Notes: generated by a model not told the origin, from the sequence alone. Numbered from the stretch's first letter, positions 23,801 to 30,989 are shown. The stretch: DNA of 31,485 bases from DAOUMU01 sp034409055 (GCA_034409055.1 DAOUMU010000526.1:1-31485); one strand, 5' to 3'. Program-made: numbers and translations.

Positions 23801-24069
23801 ATGGCCGCCCGGCTGCGGGTTAGTTCGTCGATGGCTTGGTCGAGCGCTTCGAGGGGGAGATCAGGGTTGAGCTTGACCAGGGCCTGCTGCAATGGCTCAC
23901 GCAGCACGACCTCGCTCTGGCTGGCCCGGCCCAGGTAGGGTTTTGTGGCCGTGGCCGCCTCCGGGCTGAAGGCTTCTTCAAAGGCGCGGACCGTCTGCCA
24001 GCCCAGCGACTCGAACAGCTCCATGGTGGCTAATTCAAGGGCGTCTTCGGAGTCTGGGTTGTAGGGCAT
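20848..24069 (-). CDS. hsdR: Type I restriction endonuclease subunit R
   Basis: ATP-dependent translocase and nuclease of a type I restriction-modification complex, 1073 aa, full length. The N-terminal nuclease has a D...ExK pattern (ADLVGFVNGLPLLFIELKA, about residues 153-171). Superfamily-2 helicase motifs are Walker A TQGSGKS (about 304-310), VVMVDEAHRTQYD, AFTGTPL and ARANRVFG. The C-terminal helical region ends in VYENYYGEER. I start at the ATG at 24069 (MPYNPDSEDALELATMELFE) with AAGG upstream; the longer GTG frame adds seven residues. It is separated from hsdS by a broken glycoamylase gene. Confidence 0.96.
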   Translation of the reverse strand: MPYNPDSEDALELATMELFESLGWQTVRAFEEAFSPEAATATKPYLGRASQSEVVLREPLQQALVKLNPDLPLEALDQAIDELTRSRAAMSLARANREIYHLLKNGVKVPYRDEKNEPQLATVRLIDWQRPDHNDFLLVSQLWITGDIYTRRADLVGFVNGLPLLFIELKASHVNAKQAYDHNFTDYKDTISPIFWYNGLVILSNGDEARVGSVTAPWEHFAEWKRINDEGEAGVIDLETTLRATCPPARLLDLLENFTLFAESEGGLNKLVGKNHQYLGVNNAVGAVEHITANQGRLGVFWHTQGSGKSYSMIFFAQKVLRKLPGNWTFVVITDRKELDGQIYKTFARAGVVTEPEKRVRAQSGEHLEQLLTEDHRYVFTLIHKFNQTPEQPYSRREDIVVMVDEAHRTQYDILALNMRLALPQAAFIAFTGTPLIAGEERTKEVFGDYVSIYNFKQSMDDQATVPLYYENRIPELQIINDRFNPDIERVLEAAALSDEEEARLEQLFQNEYHLITRRGRLKRVARDIVEHFIGREYRGKAMVVSIDKLTAVKMYDLVQHYWQQKLAQLRAQLATCDPIEQPELEGQIAFMAETDMAVVVSQEQNEIQKFREKGLDIAPHRRRMVNEDLEEKFKDPEDPFRLVFVCAMWMTGFDVPTCSTIYLDKPMRNHTLMQTIARANRVFGQKNNGLIVDYIGVFRNLQEALAIYAGDRAGEGEDDTPVKDKQALRDQLGQAIDQAVTFCADQGVDIGQIAAEKNIFQRTRLKAQAEDALLVNDAVKQEFLGLAATVTKLYKAILPDKAAGQYQPEAAVLGYIAAKIKSRHPEVDLPAVVAEVEAVLDESITPRDYIIRDMSEPVVESRAPYEAGTPYLVDLSQLNFEALAAHFKTGHQRTEVEKLRGAISHKLKQMIRLNRQRMDYQQHFQQLIDAYNSGSRNVEEMFNELLALVKVLNEEEQRHLAEGLTEEELALFDLLVNKPEVKLTQKERQAVKKAVRELLAKLKDSLLTLDWRKRQQTQAQIRITIEDVLDKLLPEVYTADLFEAKCELVYQHVYENYYGEERSTYSSMPLAV

Positions 24070-24080
24070 TGCCTTTGTCC

Positions 24081-24210
24081 TTTTTTGCACCGAATTACAC
24101 GAATTGCACTAATTTTTAATTTTTTATTTGGAACAATTTGGGTAATTTGGTGCTATCTTTTGTTGTTTTTTTGCACCGAATGGCCCGAATTTTCACTAAT
24201 TTCTTGATTT
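24081..24210. repeat. Degenerate TTGCACCGAAT...CACTAATTT word repeats
   Basis: Two copies of about 38 nt, 24081-24118 and 24167-24204, share TTTTTTGCACCGAAT, then CGAATT and CACTAATTT. A more diverged stretch (GGGTAATTTGGTGC) lies between. They fill most of the spacer upstream of hsdR. Confidence 0.55.
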
Positions 24211-24223
24211 CAATTCGTGTTAA

Positions 24224-24252
24224 CACCTGCACTTGCGGCGCAGGTGCAAGTG
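24224..24252. promoter_or_regulatory. Two overlapping, mutually exclusive hairpins
   Basis: CACCTGC (24224-24230) pairs with GCAGGTG (24240-24246), and CACTTGC (24230-24236) pairs with GCAAGTG (24246-24252), each with a 9-nt loop. They overlap, so only one can form at a time. They lie between the broken glycoamylase gene and hsdR. The function is unknown. Confidence 0.4.
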
Positions 24253-24300
24253 TTCGTGCAATGCCGGAGGATGAGGGCTTGTCTCTGGCTATCCCCCATT

Positions 24301-26471
24301 CTAATTCTTGAATATGACCGGCAGATAACCGCAACATCCAAATACAGCACACTTTGCTCGAATGATCACCGGATCACGGTTCATGACGTTCCAGACGAAG
24401 TTGGATTGGTAATTTTCAATAGCCAGCAGGGTCATCCCCTGGTCCAGGCCAAGATAGTCGTGCGCAAACCAATCGTCTTTGGGATCGGTGCCGGTCGGAT
24501 CGTCCGCTTTTTTCCCCAGGTTGAACCCATCGCGGAAACCGTACAGTCCCCACAGCCGAGGCTGAGTTTCATACCAGTGGTTCAGGGCCTGGTAAGCCTC
24601 GTTATTGGCAGTATTAGGGCCCAGGAACACAATGCTGCCGGCAGCGGCGTAAGGGGTTACGGTGCCATCGTGATTCGGCGGGGGTGGAATTGGCTCGCCT
24701 TTGGGCAGACCGGCATAGGTTCTATAGACGCCCACTCCACCCCAGCCCGGCTCCAGCGGGTCTGCCGGGGGGCCAAGGCCAGGGGATAACCCCCAGCTTT
24801 GCGAGGAGTAAGTGGTATAGGTAATGGCTTGATCTATAACGAATTGGCGATTGGCCAGGGCCGCCTGTTTTGAGTTTTGGAACCAATTGATAGATTGGTT
24901 CGGGTCGGTCACATAGCGCAAATCCAGCCAACCCTGTCCAATAAAATGGGCAAAGAGTTGGCCAAACCAGGATGTATAAAGGGTGTACCCATCGTACGTA
25001 CCCGGTTCGCGCCGCCAGGCCCCGAAGGTATCGGCAGGCACCGGATGGGTGGGTGATCCGATCGCCAGCAAATTGATCAATAAGATTTCGTCGGTGTAGT
25101 AGTCCCAGGTGGTCGGGTTGCCTGGCGTGCCGTCGAAAAATCCCCCACCCGGTTCAGGAAAATTGTAAGTGCCCGTCATCTCCGGCTTCCAGGACAGATA
25201 GAATTGATTTGTTTTTGTGATCGGTAGCGGGTCCGTTCGCAATATCCAATCCCACTCGACCGCATTAAATAGCTGATCGGCCAAATTGCGTATTTCTATC
25301 TCTACATTATTGGAGCCGTCGAAATATTGCCGGGTAAACAATACTCCAGCCATCAACAGGGCGGTGTCAATCGTCGATAGTTCGCTGTCGGAGTGACGCA
25401 GGCCCGTGTCGATGTCAACAAAGTGGTAGAAAAAGCCGTGGTGCGTGCCCTGAGTGATGCTGCCTGTTTGTGAGATCGTTTGTAAGCTGCTCAACACCTG
25501 ACGGGTGGCCTCTGCTGCCTCGGCGCGGGAAATCCAGCCCCGCTCGGCCCCGGTGCCAAAGGCGGCTAACTCAAAGCCGATTCCGGCAATGCTGCTCATT
25601 TTGTTGCCATAAAAGGGATTAATCGCTCGGTCGGGCACAAAGTCGGTATCGGGATGGCGAGTCTCCCAGAAGTAATAGAAGGCCTGGCGTTCCAGGAGAT
25701 CCAACAGGTTGCCGGCAAAGCTACAGCCGGTGAAGGCGAAATCGTCAAAGTGAAGCACGCCGGCCGGTGCAGTGACTTGACTGTTTTGCAGACGGATGGC
25801 GATATGTTTCAGTTGGGCCAGATCCACGTTGGTCAGGCTGGCCAGGGGAATGGTAACATCTTGCCAGTTGCTGCTCAGGCCGGTGACGAGATAGTGATCC
25901 TTTACACCCCAATTGTGACCGACAAACTCGACCTCAAATTGGCTGGTATAGGGTAATACCGTATCACCGCGAACCCGAAAGCGAAAGGCGGTACATGCAC
26001 TCATGTCCCGCAGCTTCCAGGTTGACGGGTCTCCGCCGTCATAGGTGTACGAGTAGGCCAGCTCTTCCACGTAGCCCCCCTCGCTGGCAGGTTGGGCCGA
26101 GACATCGTAGGCCAGAGTCAGATAGCAGGAATAGGTGTAGGGACAGGTGAGGGCAAGGGGGTCATCACAGCGCCCGTACCGTCGATAGTATAGGGGGACT
26201 GGTTGGCAAAGAAATCATTAGGCGGCCGGGGGATGATGGGGCTCGAGCCGGAGTCGCGCTTAGGATCATCGAAATCGTCCAGGGTGAAGGTCACAAGCAT
26301 CGTTGAGCCGGCCAGGCCAGGCACGGCCGGCGCCGCCGCGACGGCCCGGCCAGGGGCCCTGATGACGGTGAGGGCCACCAGGGCAATGAACAGGGCCAGC
26401 CCTCCCAACAGCAGCGAGAGTAACAAATGATTAAAAGCATGCCAAACGTTGAATATTCTTAGCCAGACTAT
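24301..26471 (-). pseudogene. Putative secreted glycoamylase (PF10091-type), frameshifted and without start codon
   Basis: The C-terminal frame (24301-26070) is a glycoamylase-like domain: LLDLLERQAFYYFWETRHPD, MSSIAGIGFELAAFGTGAER, HGFFYHFVDIDTG, ELSTIDTALLMAG, DGTVTPYAAAGSIVFL and DQGMTLLAIENYQSNFVWNV. It is preceded by a beta-rich module (WQDVTIPLASL) typical of carbohydrate-binding domains. The N-terminal frame (26118-26471) has a membrane signal segment and AVPGLAGSTMLVTFTLDDFD. The two join if one base is added to the five-G run at 26157-26161. Upstream, a perfect AGGAGGTGA is followed by ATA where a start codon should be. It lies between hsdS and hsdR. Two defects favour a pseudogene; a homopolymer sequencing error could explain one. 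Confidence 0.8.
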
Positions 26472-26523
26472 AAATCACCTCCTCTGGAACACCTCTGGTC
26501 ACAGCCAATTACCTGATAATTAT

Positions 26524-26591
26524 ATCAAACCAGAATTGGCTTGCCAGCGGGGCAAAAAGTAACTTCCGCTTGATGTCGCTAGCCAACTCGT
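26524..26591. repeat. 68-bp direct repeat, copy 1
   Basis: Starts ATCAAACCAGAATTGGCTTG and ends CGCTAGCCAACTCGT. It is repeated at 26622-26691 with a one-T length difference. It contains a small hairpin TTGCC-AGCGG-GGCAA. It lies in the repeat-rich spacer between hsdS and the glycoamylase pseudogene. Confidence 0.8.
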
Positions 26592-26620
26592 AAAACGTAA
26601 AACGTGAAGCGTAATGACTC
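26585..26620. repeat. GTAAAACGT/GTGAAGCGT word repeats
   Basis: Between the two direct-repeat copies lie tandem words ACGTAAAACGTGAAGCGTAA. The same words recur at 26709-26732 and, inverted (TTTTACGTTTTACGCTTTACG), at 26749-26778, so the spacer can form a long imperfect hairpin. Confidence 0.6.
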
Positions 26621-26621
26621 T

Positions 26622-26691
26622 CATCAAACCAGAATTTGGCTTGCCAGCGGGGCAAAAAGTAACTTCCGCTTGATGTCGCTAGCCAACTCGT
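26622..26691. repeat. 68-bp direct repeat, copy 2
   Basis: Near-identical to 26524-26591 (CAGAATTTGG here, CAGAATTGG there). It is followed at 26692-26709 by a shortened version of the 39-bp repeat seen at 9969 and 17063. Confidence 0.8.
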
Positions 26692-26805
26692 GAACCCACA
26701 GGGCAAGTGACGTAAAACGTGAAGCGTAATGACTTATCTACGGCTCACTTTTACGTTTTACGCTTTACGTTTTACGTGGTTGGATGCTCTATGAGGTTGT
26801 CGCAC

Positions 26806-26841
26806 CGGAAGTTACTTTTTCATTGTCAATTCTGGTTCTAT
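26806..26841. repeat. Degenerate inverted third copy of the 68-bp repeat
   Basis: CCGGAAGTTACTTTTT and CAATTCTGGTT are the reverse complements of AAAAAGTAACTTCCG and AACCAGAATTG in the direct repeats. The middle is lost. This shows a third, decayed copy in opposite orientation. Confidence 0.5.
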
Positions 26842-26941
26842 GAATTAAATGTTGCCTCGCCCCTACTCGCCTCGCTTGCCTCACTTTGAAATCAATTACC
26901 GAATGCTCTCTTCACATCTGTGCTCATCCATTGCCTCCGTG

Positions 26942-28186
26942 TCATCCGTGTTCTATCCCTGCCATAGCCATCTCCAACCCCGACACGTCCACCTCCCCGG
27001 AGATGAACCGGGGCAGGAGCAGGTCGCGGGTTTGGCGGAGGGTGGTGTTTTTGGCCGATAGGTTGTGCTTAAGGCCAAATATATTTTCAACAATGTTTTG
27101 GAACGAGTCAGTAAGCTGTTTAGGCGGTAACAAAATTGTTGCCTTCTCGAAATCCGCAGCATTGACCGCAGGGTATGCTGATCCAGTGGCATTGTTGGTA
27201 AGATAGCCAGCAAATTCATCAGTTGTCACGGCATAGTACAGGTAAGTATAGGGAACCTCAAAAGCAGTGATAACCGCAAATCCGGTTGACACTATCATAT
27301 TTGGTAGTGGATCAAAAATAATACTGTACGACCTGCGATTTGGACGGACAGTTGACCAGATGATATCCCCGTGTTGTACTATGCGTCGTGCTCGGCCTGG
27401 TGCATCTGCAAAATCAAGTGGTTCTATTTTGTCAATCCGTCCTGTGGAAACCGAAGAGATATTAACGTAATTGATGTGTTCTGGCTCTTGACCTCGTTTA
27501 ATGTTTCTTGCGTTTATTTCAGCAATATCCCCCAACGTTACCACCTCCCACCCCTCCGGCACCGGCCCAAGCTCCGACTCGACCCGCTTGATCCCCTCGT
27601 GGCCGGGGAAGCGGAAATGGACGAACCACTCCCGGTAGATGGCCTGGGCCATTTCTTCCAGGATGGCGATACGCCGGGTGTTGTTTTCGATCAGGTCGTC
27701 GTAGGCGGAGAGAATGGCGGCGATTTTGCGTTGGGTGGGGAGGGGGAGAAGTGGAATATTTACGTCTAACAAGTGGGGGACTTTGATACTTGGTTGAGCT
27801 GCCCCAATATCCAAATTCTTCAGTTGCTTATTTGTTCGATCCCAGGATAGATAATAATACAAATAATCAGGACTAACTACATCTTTATTTGGTCTAAGAG
27901 CCACTAAATTCTGAGCAACACATCCCCTTGTCTCTTTCATTATCGAGATGCTTCCAATATTAGCTCCCACAGTAGCAACTAAAATATCCATTTTTCTGGG
28001 ATGTCCAGCCCTGAACCAAGTGTCGAATGTTTCTTGTGATACATACTTTTTCACAAGAGAATAGTCCGGAAACTTGTTGTCCCCTACTAACGAAGCAGTC
28101 TCTATCAACTCATATCCTTCATCTACTAATGGGGGAGTTCTACCCCTATTATCGACGACTTTCGTCAATAAATCACCTAGCCTCAC
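26942..28186 (-). CDS. hsdS: Type I restriction-modification specificity subunit S
   Basis: DNA-recognition subunit of the type I complex, 414 aa. It has the usual two target-recognition domains, each followed by a conserved helical spacer: IPLLPLPTQRKIAAILSAYDDLIENNTRRIAILEEMAQAIY after the first and a second set ending LRQTRDLLLPRFISGEVDV. The start is the GTG at 28186 (VRLGDLLTKVVDNRGRTPP), with GGAAGGTG upstream and a 4-nt GTGA overlap with the stop of a fragment that copies the end of hsdM. An upstream extension of the frame is antisense-like and unrelated to HsdS. The two target domains are dissimilar, implying a bipartite, asymmetric recognition site. Confidence 0.92.
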   Translation of the reverse strand: MRLGDLLTKVVDNRGRTPPLVDEGYELIETASLVGDNKFPDYSLVKKYVSQETFDTWFRAGHPRKMDILVATVGANIGSISIMKETRGCVAQNLVALRPNKDVVSPDYLYYYLSWDRTNKQLKNLDIGAAQPSIKVPHLLDVNIPLLPLPTQRKIAAILSAYDDLIENNTRRIAILEEMAQAIYREWFVHFRFPGHEGIKRVESELGPVPEGWEVVTLGDIAEINARNIKRGQEPEHINYVNISSVSTGRIDKIEPLDFADAPGRARRIVQHGDIIWSTVRPNRRSYSIIFDPLPNMIVSTGFAVITAFEVPYTYLYYAVTTDEFAGYLTNNATGSAYPAVNAADFEKATILLPPKQLTDSFQNIVENIFGLKHNLSAKNTTLRQTRDLLLPRFISGEVDVSGLEMAMAGIEHG

Positions 28187-28254
28187 TTGACACCTTCCAA
28201 AATCCTCATCACATTCTCCGCAATCCGTTCTTCCAACTCCCGCGCCTTGGCATT
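28183..28254 (-). pseudogene. Duplicated, diverged 3' tail of hsdM directly before hsdS
   Basis: This stretch reads NAKARELEERIAENVMRILE, then GVK and a stop. It mirrors the C-terminus of the intact hsdM, NAEARELEERIAENVTKILE then G and stop. The DNA is similar at roughly 80-85% over about 60 nt. Its TGA overlaps the hsdS GTG, as in an original hsdM-hsdS pair. Upstream homology ends abruptly at the palindrome 28265-28288. It is best read as the left-over end of a second hsdM allele. Confidence 0.8.
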
Positions 28255-28264
28255 GGGGTAGGGT

Positions 28265-28288
28265 AGGGGCGAATGGCCATTCGCCCCT
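28265..28288. repeat. Perfect 24-bp palindrome at the hsdM-tail breakpoint
   Basis: AGGGGCGAATGG followed by its exact complement CCATTCGCCCCT. It lies 4 nt after the pRiA4b-family gene stop and could act as its terminator, though no T-tract follows. The AGGGGCG stem resembles that at 4805-4833, suggesting one repeat family. Confidence 0.7.
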
Positions 28289-28292
28289 ATTC

Positions 28293-28844
28293 TCACCGAA
28301 TATGCTGCAACGCCTCATTGACGGCATCCAGATCGAATTCTTCCGGCTCAAACTCGCCGCCGACCCATTCGAGCATGTCGTCGTGTTCGGGGTGGTCGGG
28401 GTCTTTGATGGCGTCCAGAAAATCGTCGTAGCCCCACACGCCGCCCACGTCTTCGGGCGGGCAGGCCCGTTTGCCCTTGATGCAGCGGGGGTAGTCAACC
28501 CCGGCTTCGGGCGGCAGAATCTTTTCCACCAGCAGCTCGTGCTGCCAGTTGTCGCCAAAGTCGTACTCGTAGGTGAATTTTAACTTTTCGCCAGGCACGA
28601 TTTGAGCCAGGGTGAACTTTCTTTCGTCTTCTACCTCGTAGAAGTCGTCGAGATGGGGTTCGCTAATGTAGGTTCCGCCCACAATAAACTGGTGGAGATG
28701 GTAATTCTCCCAGCCCATGACCTCTTGTAAAATCAAATGCAGCTTGCTCAATTTGGTGTCACCCCGCACCTGGATTCTGCGCCAGATGGGTGGTTTGCTG
28801 TGCTTAAGGGTAACTTTGATCTGGTAAATATCGTTTTTAGCCAT
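28293..28844 (-). CDS. Plasmid pRiA4b ORF-3 family protein
   Basis: 183-aa protein of the pRiA4b ORF-3 family (PF07929 type), often on plasmids and near mobile or defence genes; its molecular function is not known. Family marks are YQIKVTLKHSKPPIWRRIQV, LSKLHLILQEVMGWENYHLHQF, FTYEYDFGDNWQHEL and the Cys-containing YPRCIKGKRACPPEDVGGVWGYDDFLDAI. The ATG directly follows the hsdM stop (0 nt gap), using GGAGGG at the hsdM 3' end as ribosome-binding site, so it is translated with hsdM. The acidic tail is FEPEEFDLDAVNEALQHIR. Confidence 0.92.
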   Translation of the reverse strand: MAKNDIYQIKVTLKHSKPPIWRRIQVRGDTKLSKLHLILQEVMGWENYHLHQFIVGGTYISEPHLDDFYEVEDERKFTLAQIVPGEKLKFTYEYDFGDNWQHELLVEKILPPEAGVDYPRCIKGKRACPPEDVGGVWGYDDFLDAIKDPDHPEHDDMLEWVGGEFEPEEFDLDAVNEALQHIR

Positions 28845-30551
28845 TTATCCCTCCAAAATCTTGGTCACATTCTCGGCAATGCGTTCTTCCAGTTCCCGCG
28901 CCTCGGCGTTAAAAATCTCCAGTTCCTCGTTCAGTTCTTGCAACCGCTCGGCAAAGTCGAAATCGTCGGCCTGCCGCTCGGCCACGCCCACATAGCGGCC
29001 CGGGTTGAGGCTCCAGCCCTGTTGCTCTATTTCGGCCAGGGTGGCCACTTTGCACAGGCCGGGCACGTCGCGGTAGGTGTTGTCGGGGAAAAGTTCCTGC
29101 CACGATTTACGATTTACGATTTCAGATTGACGATTGTCATCTCTTTTGGTTTCTTGCCGGGAAGGGAGAAAGGCAAGCTGTCCTTCCATTGAAATGAGAT
29201 AGCTGGTGTCGCCGTCAATCTCCCCGGCTCCTCTGCGCCCCGGCCCCCCTGCCCCGTCCGGCCATTCGGGGGGTTCGCCGCGATAGAGCCGGACGATGTT
29301 GGCGATGAAGGCAATTTGCGTCTCGGTGAAGTCGCGCAGGGCCCGGTCCACCTGGCGGTAAATGTGGCGGGCGTCGATGAACAGCACCGTGTCCTCGCGT
29401 TCGGTGCCGATTTTGCCTTTATCCAGAAACCAGAGGGTGCAGGGCAGGGTCACGGTCAGGAAAAAGTTGGAACCGATGGCGATCATCACGTCCACGGCCC
29501 TGGCCTGGATCAGTTTTTGGCGGATATTCAACTCGGACTGGCGGGCGTCGCTGGCCGAGTTGGCCATGACAAAGCCGGCCCGGCCGCGCTCGTTGAGGGC
29601 GCTGTAGAAGATATGGATCCAGAGATAGTTGGCGTTGTCGGCGCGAGGCATGCCAAAGGGGAAGCGGGGGTCATTCTTGAGGCGGTCCTTGTCCACGTTG
29701 TTGACGTTGAAGGGGGGATTGGCCATGACAAAGTCAAACTGGCCCAGGCTGCGGTGCAGGTCTTCGTAGTAGGTGTTGCCCTGGACCACGTGGCCTTCCA
29801 GGCCGTTGATGGCCAGGTTCATCTTGGCCAGGCCCACCGTGCCTTCGGTCTTTTCCTGGCCGTACAGGCTGATCTCCCGGCCGGGGTTCTTCTGGTGGCG
29901 GGTGACAAAATTCGCGCTCTGGACAAACATGCCCCCGCTGCCGCAGGCCGGGTCCAGGATTTTGCCGTGGTAGGGTTCGATGACCTCCACAATCAGCTTG
30001 ACCAGCGAAGTGGGGGTGAAGAATTCGCCGCCGCGCTGGCCCTCGGCCTTGGCAAACTGGCCCAGGAAATATTCGTAAATCTTGCCGAAGACATCGCCCT
30101 CGATATCCATGGGGATGTTGTTGAAGATTTTGAGCAGGGTGCTGAGAGTGCTGTTCTCCAGGTGGTGGTAGGTTTGGGGCAGCACCCCTTTCAGCTCGGG
30201 GTTGTGCTGCTCGATCAGGCGCATAGCCTCGTTGATCTGCTGGCCGATGTTTTCGCCTTCGGGCAGCTTGAGCAAGGTATCAAAGCGGGCCTCGGCGGGC
30301 AAAAAGGGCACGCCGGCGGCCTTGTAGCGGGCCGGCTCCTGGTGAGGGGCGGTGCGGCGGCGGGAGCGGCGGTCCCCGGCCTGCTGTTTCAGTTCGGCCT
30401 CGACCTGGCTGAACTTCACGTCGGCGTAGCGCAGAAAGATCAGCCCCAGCACCGGCGTGGAATATTCGTGGGAGCGCAGCCGGGAGTTAGCCCGTAGCTC
30501 GTCGGCCGCACTCCACAGGTGGGTTTTTAGTTCGGCATAGTCGATGGGCAT
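28845..30551 (-). CDS. hsdM: Type I restriction-modification DNA methyltransferase subunit M
   Basis: Adenine-N6 methyltransferase of the type I complex, 568 aa. The N-terminal helical domain (LKTHLWSAADELRANSRLRSHEYSTPVLGLIFLRYAD) precedes the catalytic fold with SAM-binding motif I ILDPACGSGGMFVQSA and catalytic motif IV VMANPPFNVNNVD. The C-terminus ends ARELEERIAENVTKILEG. Residues about 430-482 are an unusual insertion (GAGEIDGDTSYLISMEGQLA... to ...SEIVNRKS) compared with relatives, encoded partly by GATTTACGATTTACG words. Start ATG at 30551 with GAGG upstream. The pRiA4b-family gene follows without a gap. Confidence 0.95.
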   Translation of the reverse strand: MPIDYAELKTHLWSAADELRANSRLRSHEYSTPVLGLIFLRYADVKFSQVEAELKQQAGDRRSRRRTAPHQEPARYKAAGVPFLPAEARFDTLLKLPEGENIGQQINEAMRLIEQHNPELKGVLPQTYHHLENSTLSTLLKIFNNIPMDIEGDVFGKIYEYFLGQFAKAEGQRGGEFFTPTSLVKLIVEVIEPYHGKILDPACGSGGMFVQSANFVTRHQKNPGREISLYGQEKTEGTVGLAKMNLAINGLEGHVVQGNTYYEDLHRSLGQFDFVMANPPFNVNNVDKDRLKNDPRFPFGMPRADNANYLWIHIFYSALNERGRAGFVMANSASDARQSELNIRQKLIQARAVDVMIAIGSNFFLTVTLPCTLWFLDKGKIGTEREDTVLFIDARHIYRQVDRALRDFTETQIAFIANIVRLYRGEPPEWPDGAGGPGRRGAGEIDGDTSYLISMEGQLAFLPSRQETKRDDNRQSEIVNRKSWQELFPDNTYRDVPGLCKVATLAEIEQQGWSLNPGRYVGVAERQADDFDFAERLQELNEELEIFNAEARELEERIAENVTKILEG

Positions 30552-30569
30552 TTGTGTACCTCGTTGTTC

Positions 30570-30578
30570 AGTATATCA
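30570..30578 (-). promoter_or_regulatory. Extended -10 promoter for hsdM
   Basis: On the minus strand TGATATACT forms an extended -10 element about 19 nt upstream of the hsdM ATG, giving a very short leader. No good -35 box is seen. Confidence 0.4.
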
Positions 30579-30593
30579 CAGTTTCCCTCTGAT

Positions 30594-30989
30594 TCATAAA
30601 TAATTTGGGTGCGTTTCTGTAATAGTCAATAACAGTTTGAACAATGCCAACCGAAAGCCCGAGGCTAAAGCCATCGGGCTGAAAGAGCGAAGGATGCAAA
30701 AGGGTTTGGCCCTGTCCCCCTGGGGGATCAGGCCATTGTCAATCACCTCAGCGGTCGTGGCCACACCGGTGTTTCTGAGCAGCCAATATGTCTGTAACTC
30801 TGGCATGAACTCGAGCACGATAATGGTCAATAGGACCAGGATGATGGCCGTCCAGACCAGGCCAAAGATGATCAGGCAGCCTGAGCTTACGGCGGTCAGG
30901 GGATGGCTGACCACGATGGGGCGGGGTAATTTCGGACCGGGTTGTTCGGGGTGACCTTCTAGGTTGTCGTAGATTGTCTCGTTATCCAT
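30594..30989 (-). pseudogene. Truncated DUF3592-like membrane protein
   Basis: 131 aa in frame. One strong membrane helix (CLIIFGLVWTAIILVLLTIIVLEF) is followed by LLRNTGVATTAEVIDNG, which resembles the start of a DUF3592 ectodomain. After PQGDRAKPFC the family similarity ends, and the frame runs through a palindromic repeat (SPMALASGFRLALFKLL) to a stop. The gene is probably a 3'-truncated remnant capped by the repeat. ATG at 30989 with GGAGA upstream. It could still make a short membrane peptide. Confidence 0.55.
30655..30679. repeat. REP-like palindrome AGCCCGAGGCTAAAGCC...
   Basis: AGCCCGA and TCGGGCT form the outer stem, and GGCT and AGCC the inner stem, around AA. It lies exactly where the DUF3592-like gene loses similarity. 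Confidence 0.6.

Noticed and set aside
26524..26691. CRISPR or tandem gene duplication from the 68-bp direct repeats
   Set aside because: Only two copies, with word repeats in between and a decayed inverted copy; no cas genes and no coding sequence.
28187..28558. N-terminal extension of the hsdS frame
   Set aside because: It overlaps the pRiA4b-family gene in another frame and has no HsdS similarity. GTG at 28186 with a Shine-Dalgarno site is the real start.
29316..30497. 393-codon plus-strand open frame
   Set aside because: It is antisense to hsdM, whose motifs are unambiguous. High GC at third positions opens the opposite frame.
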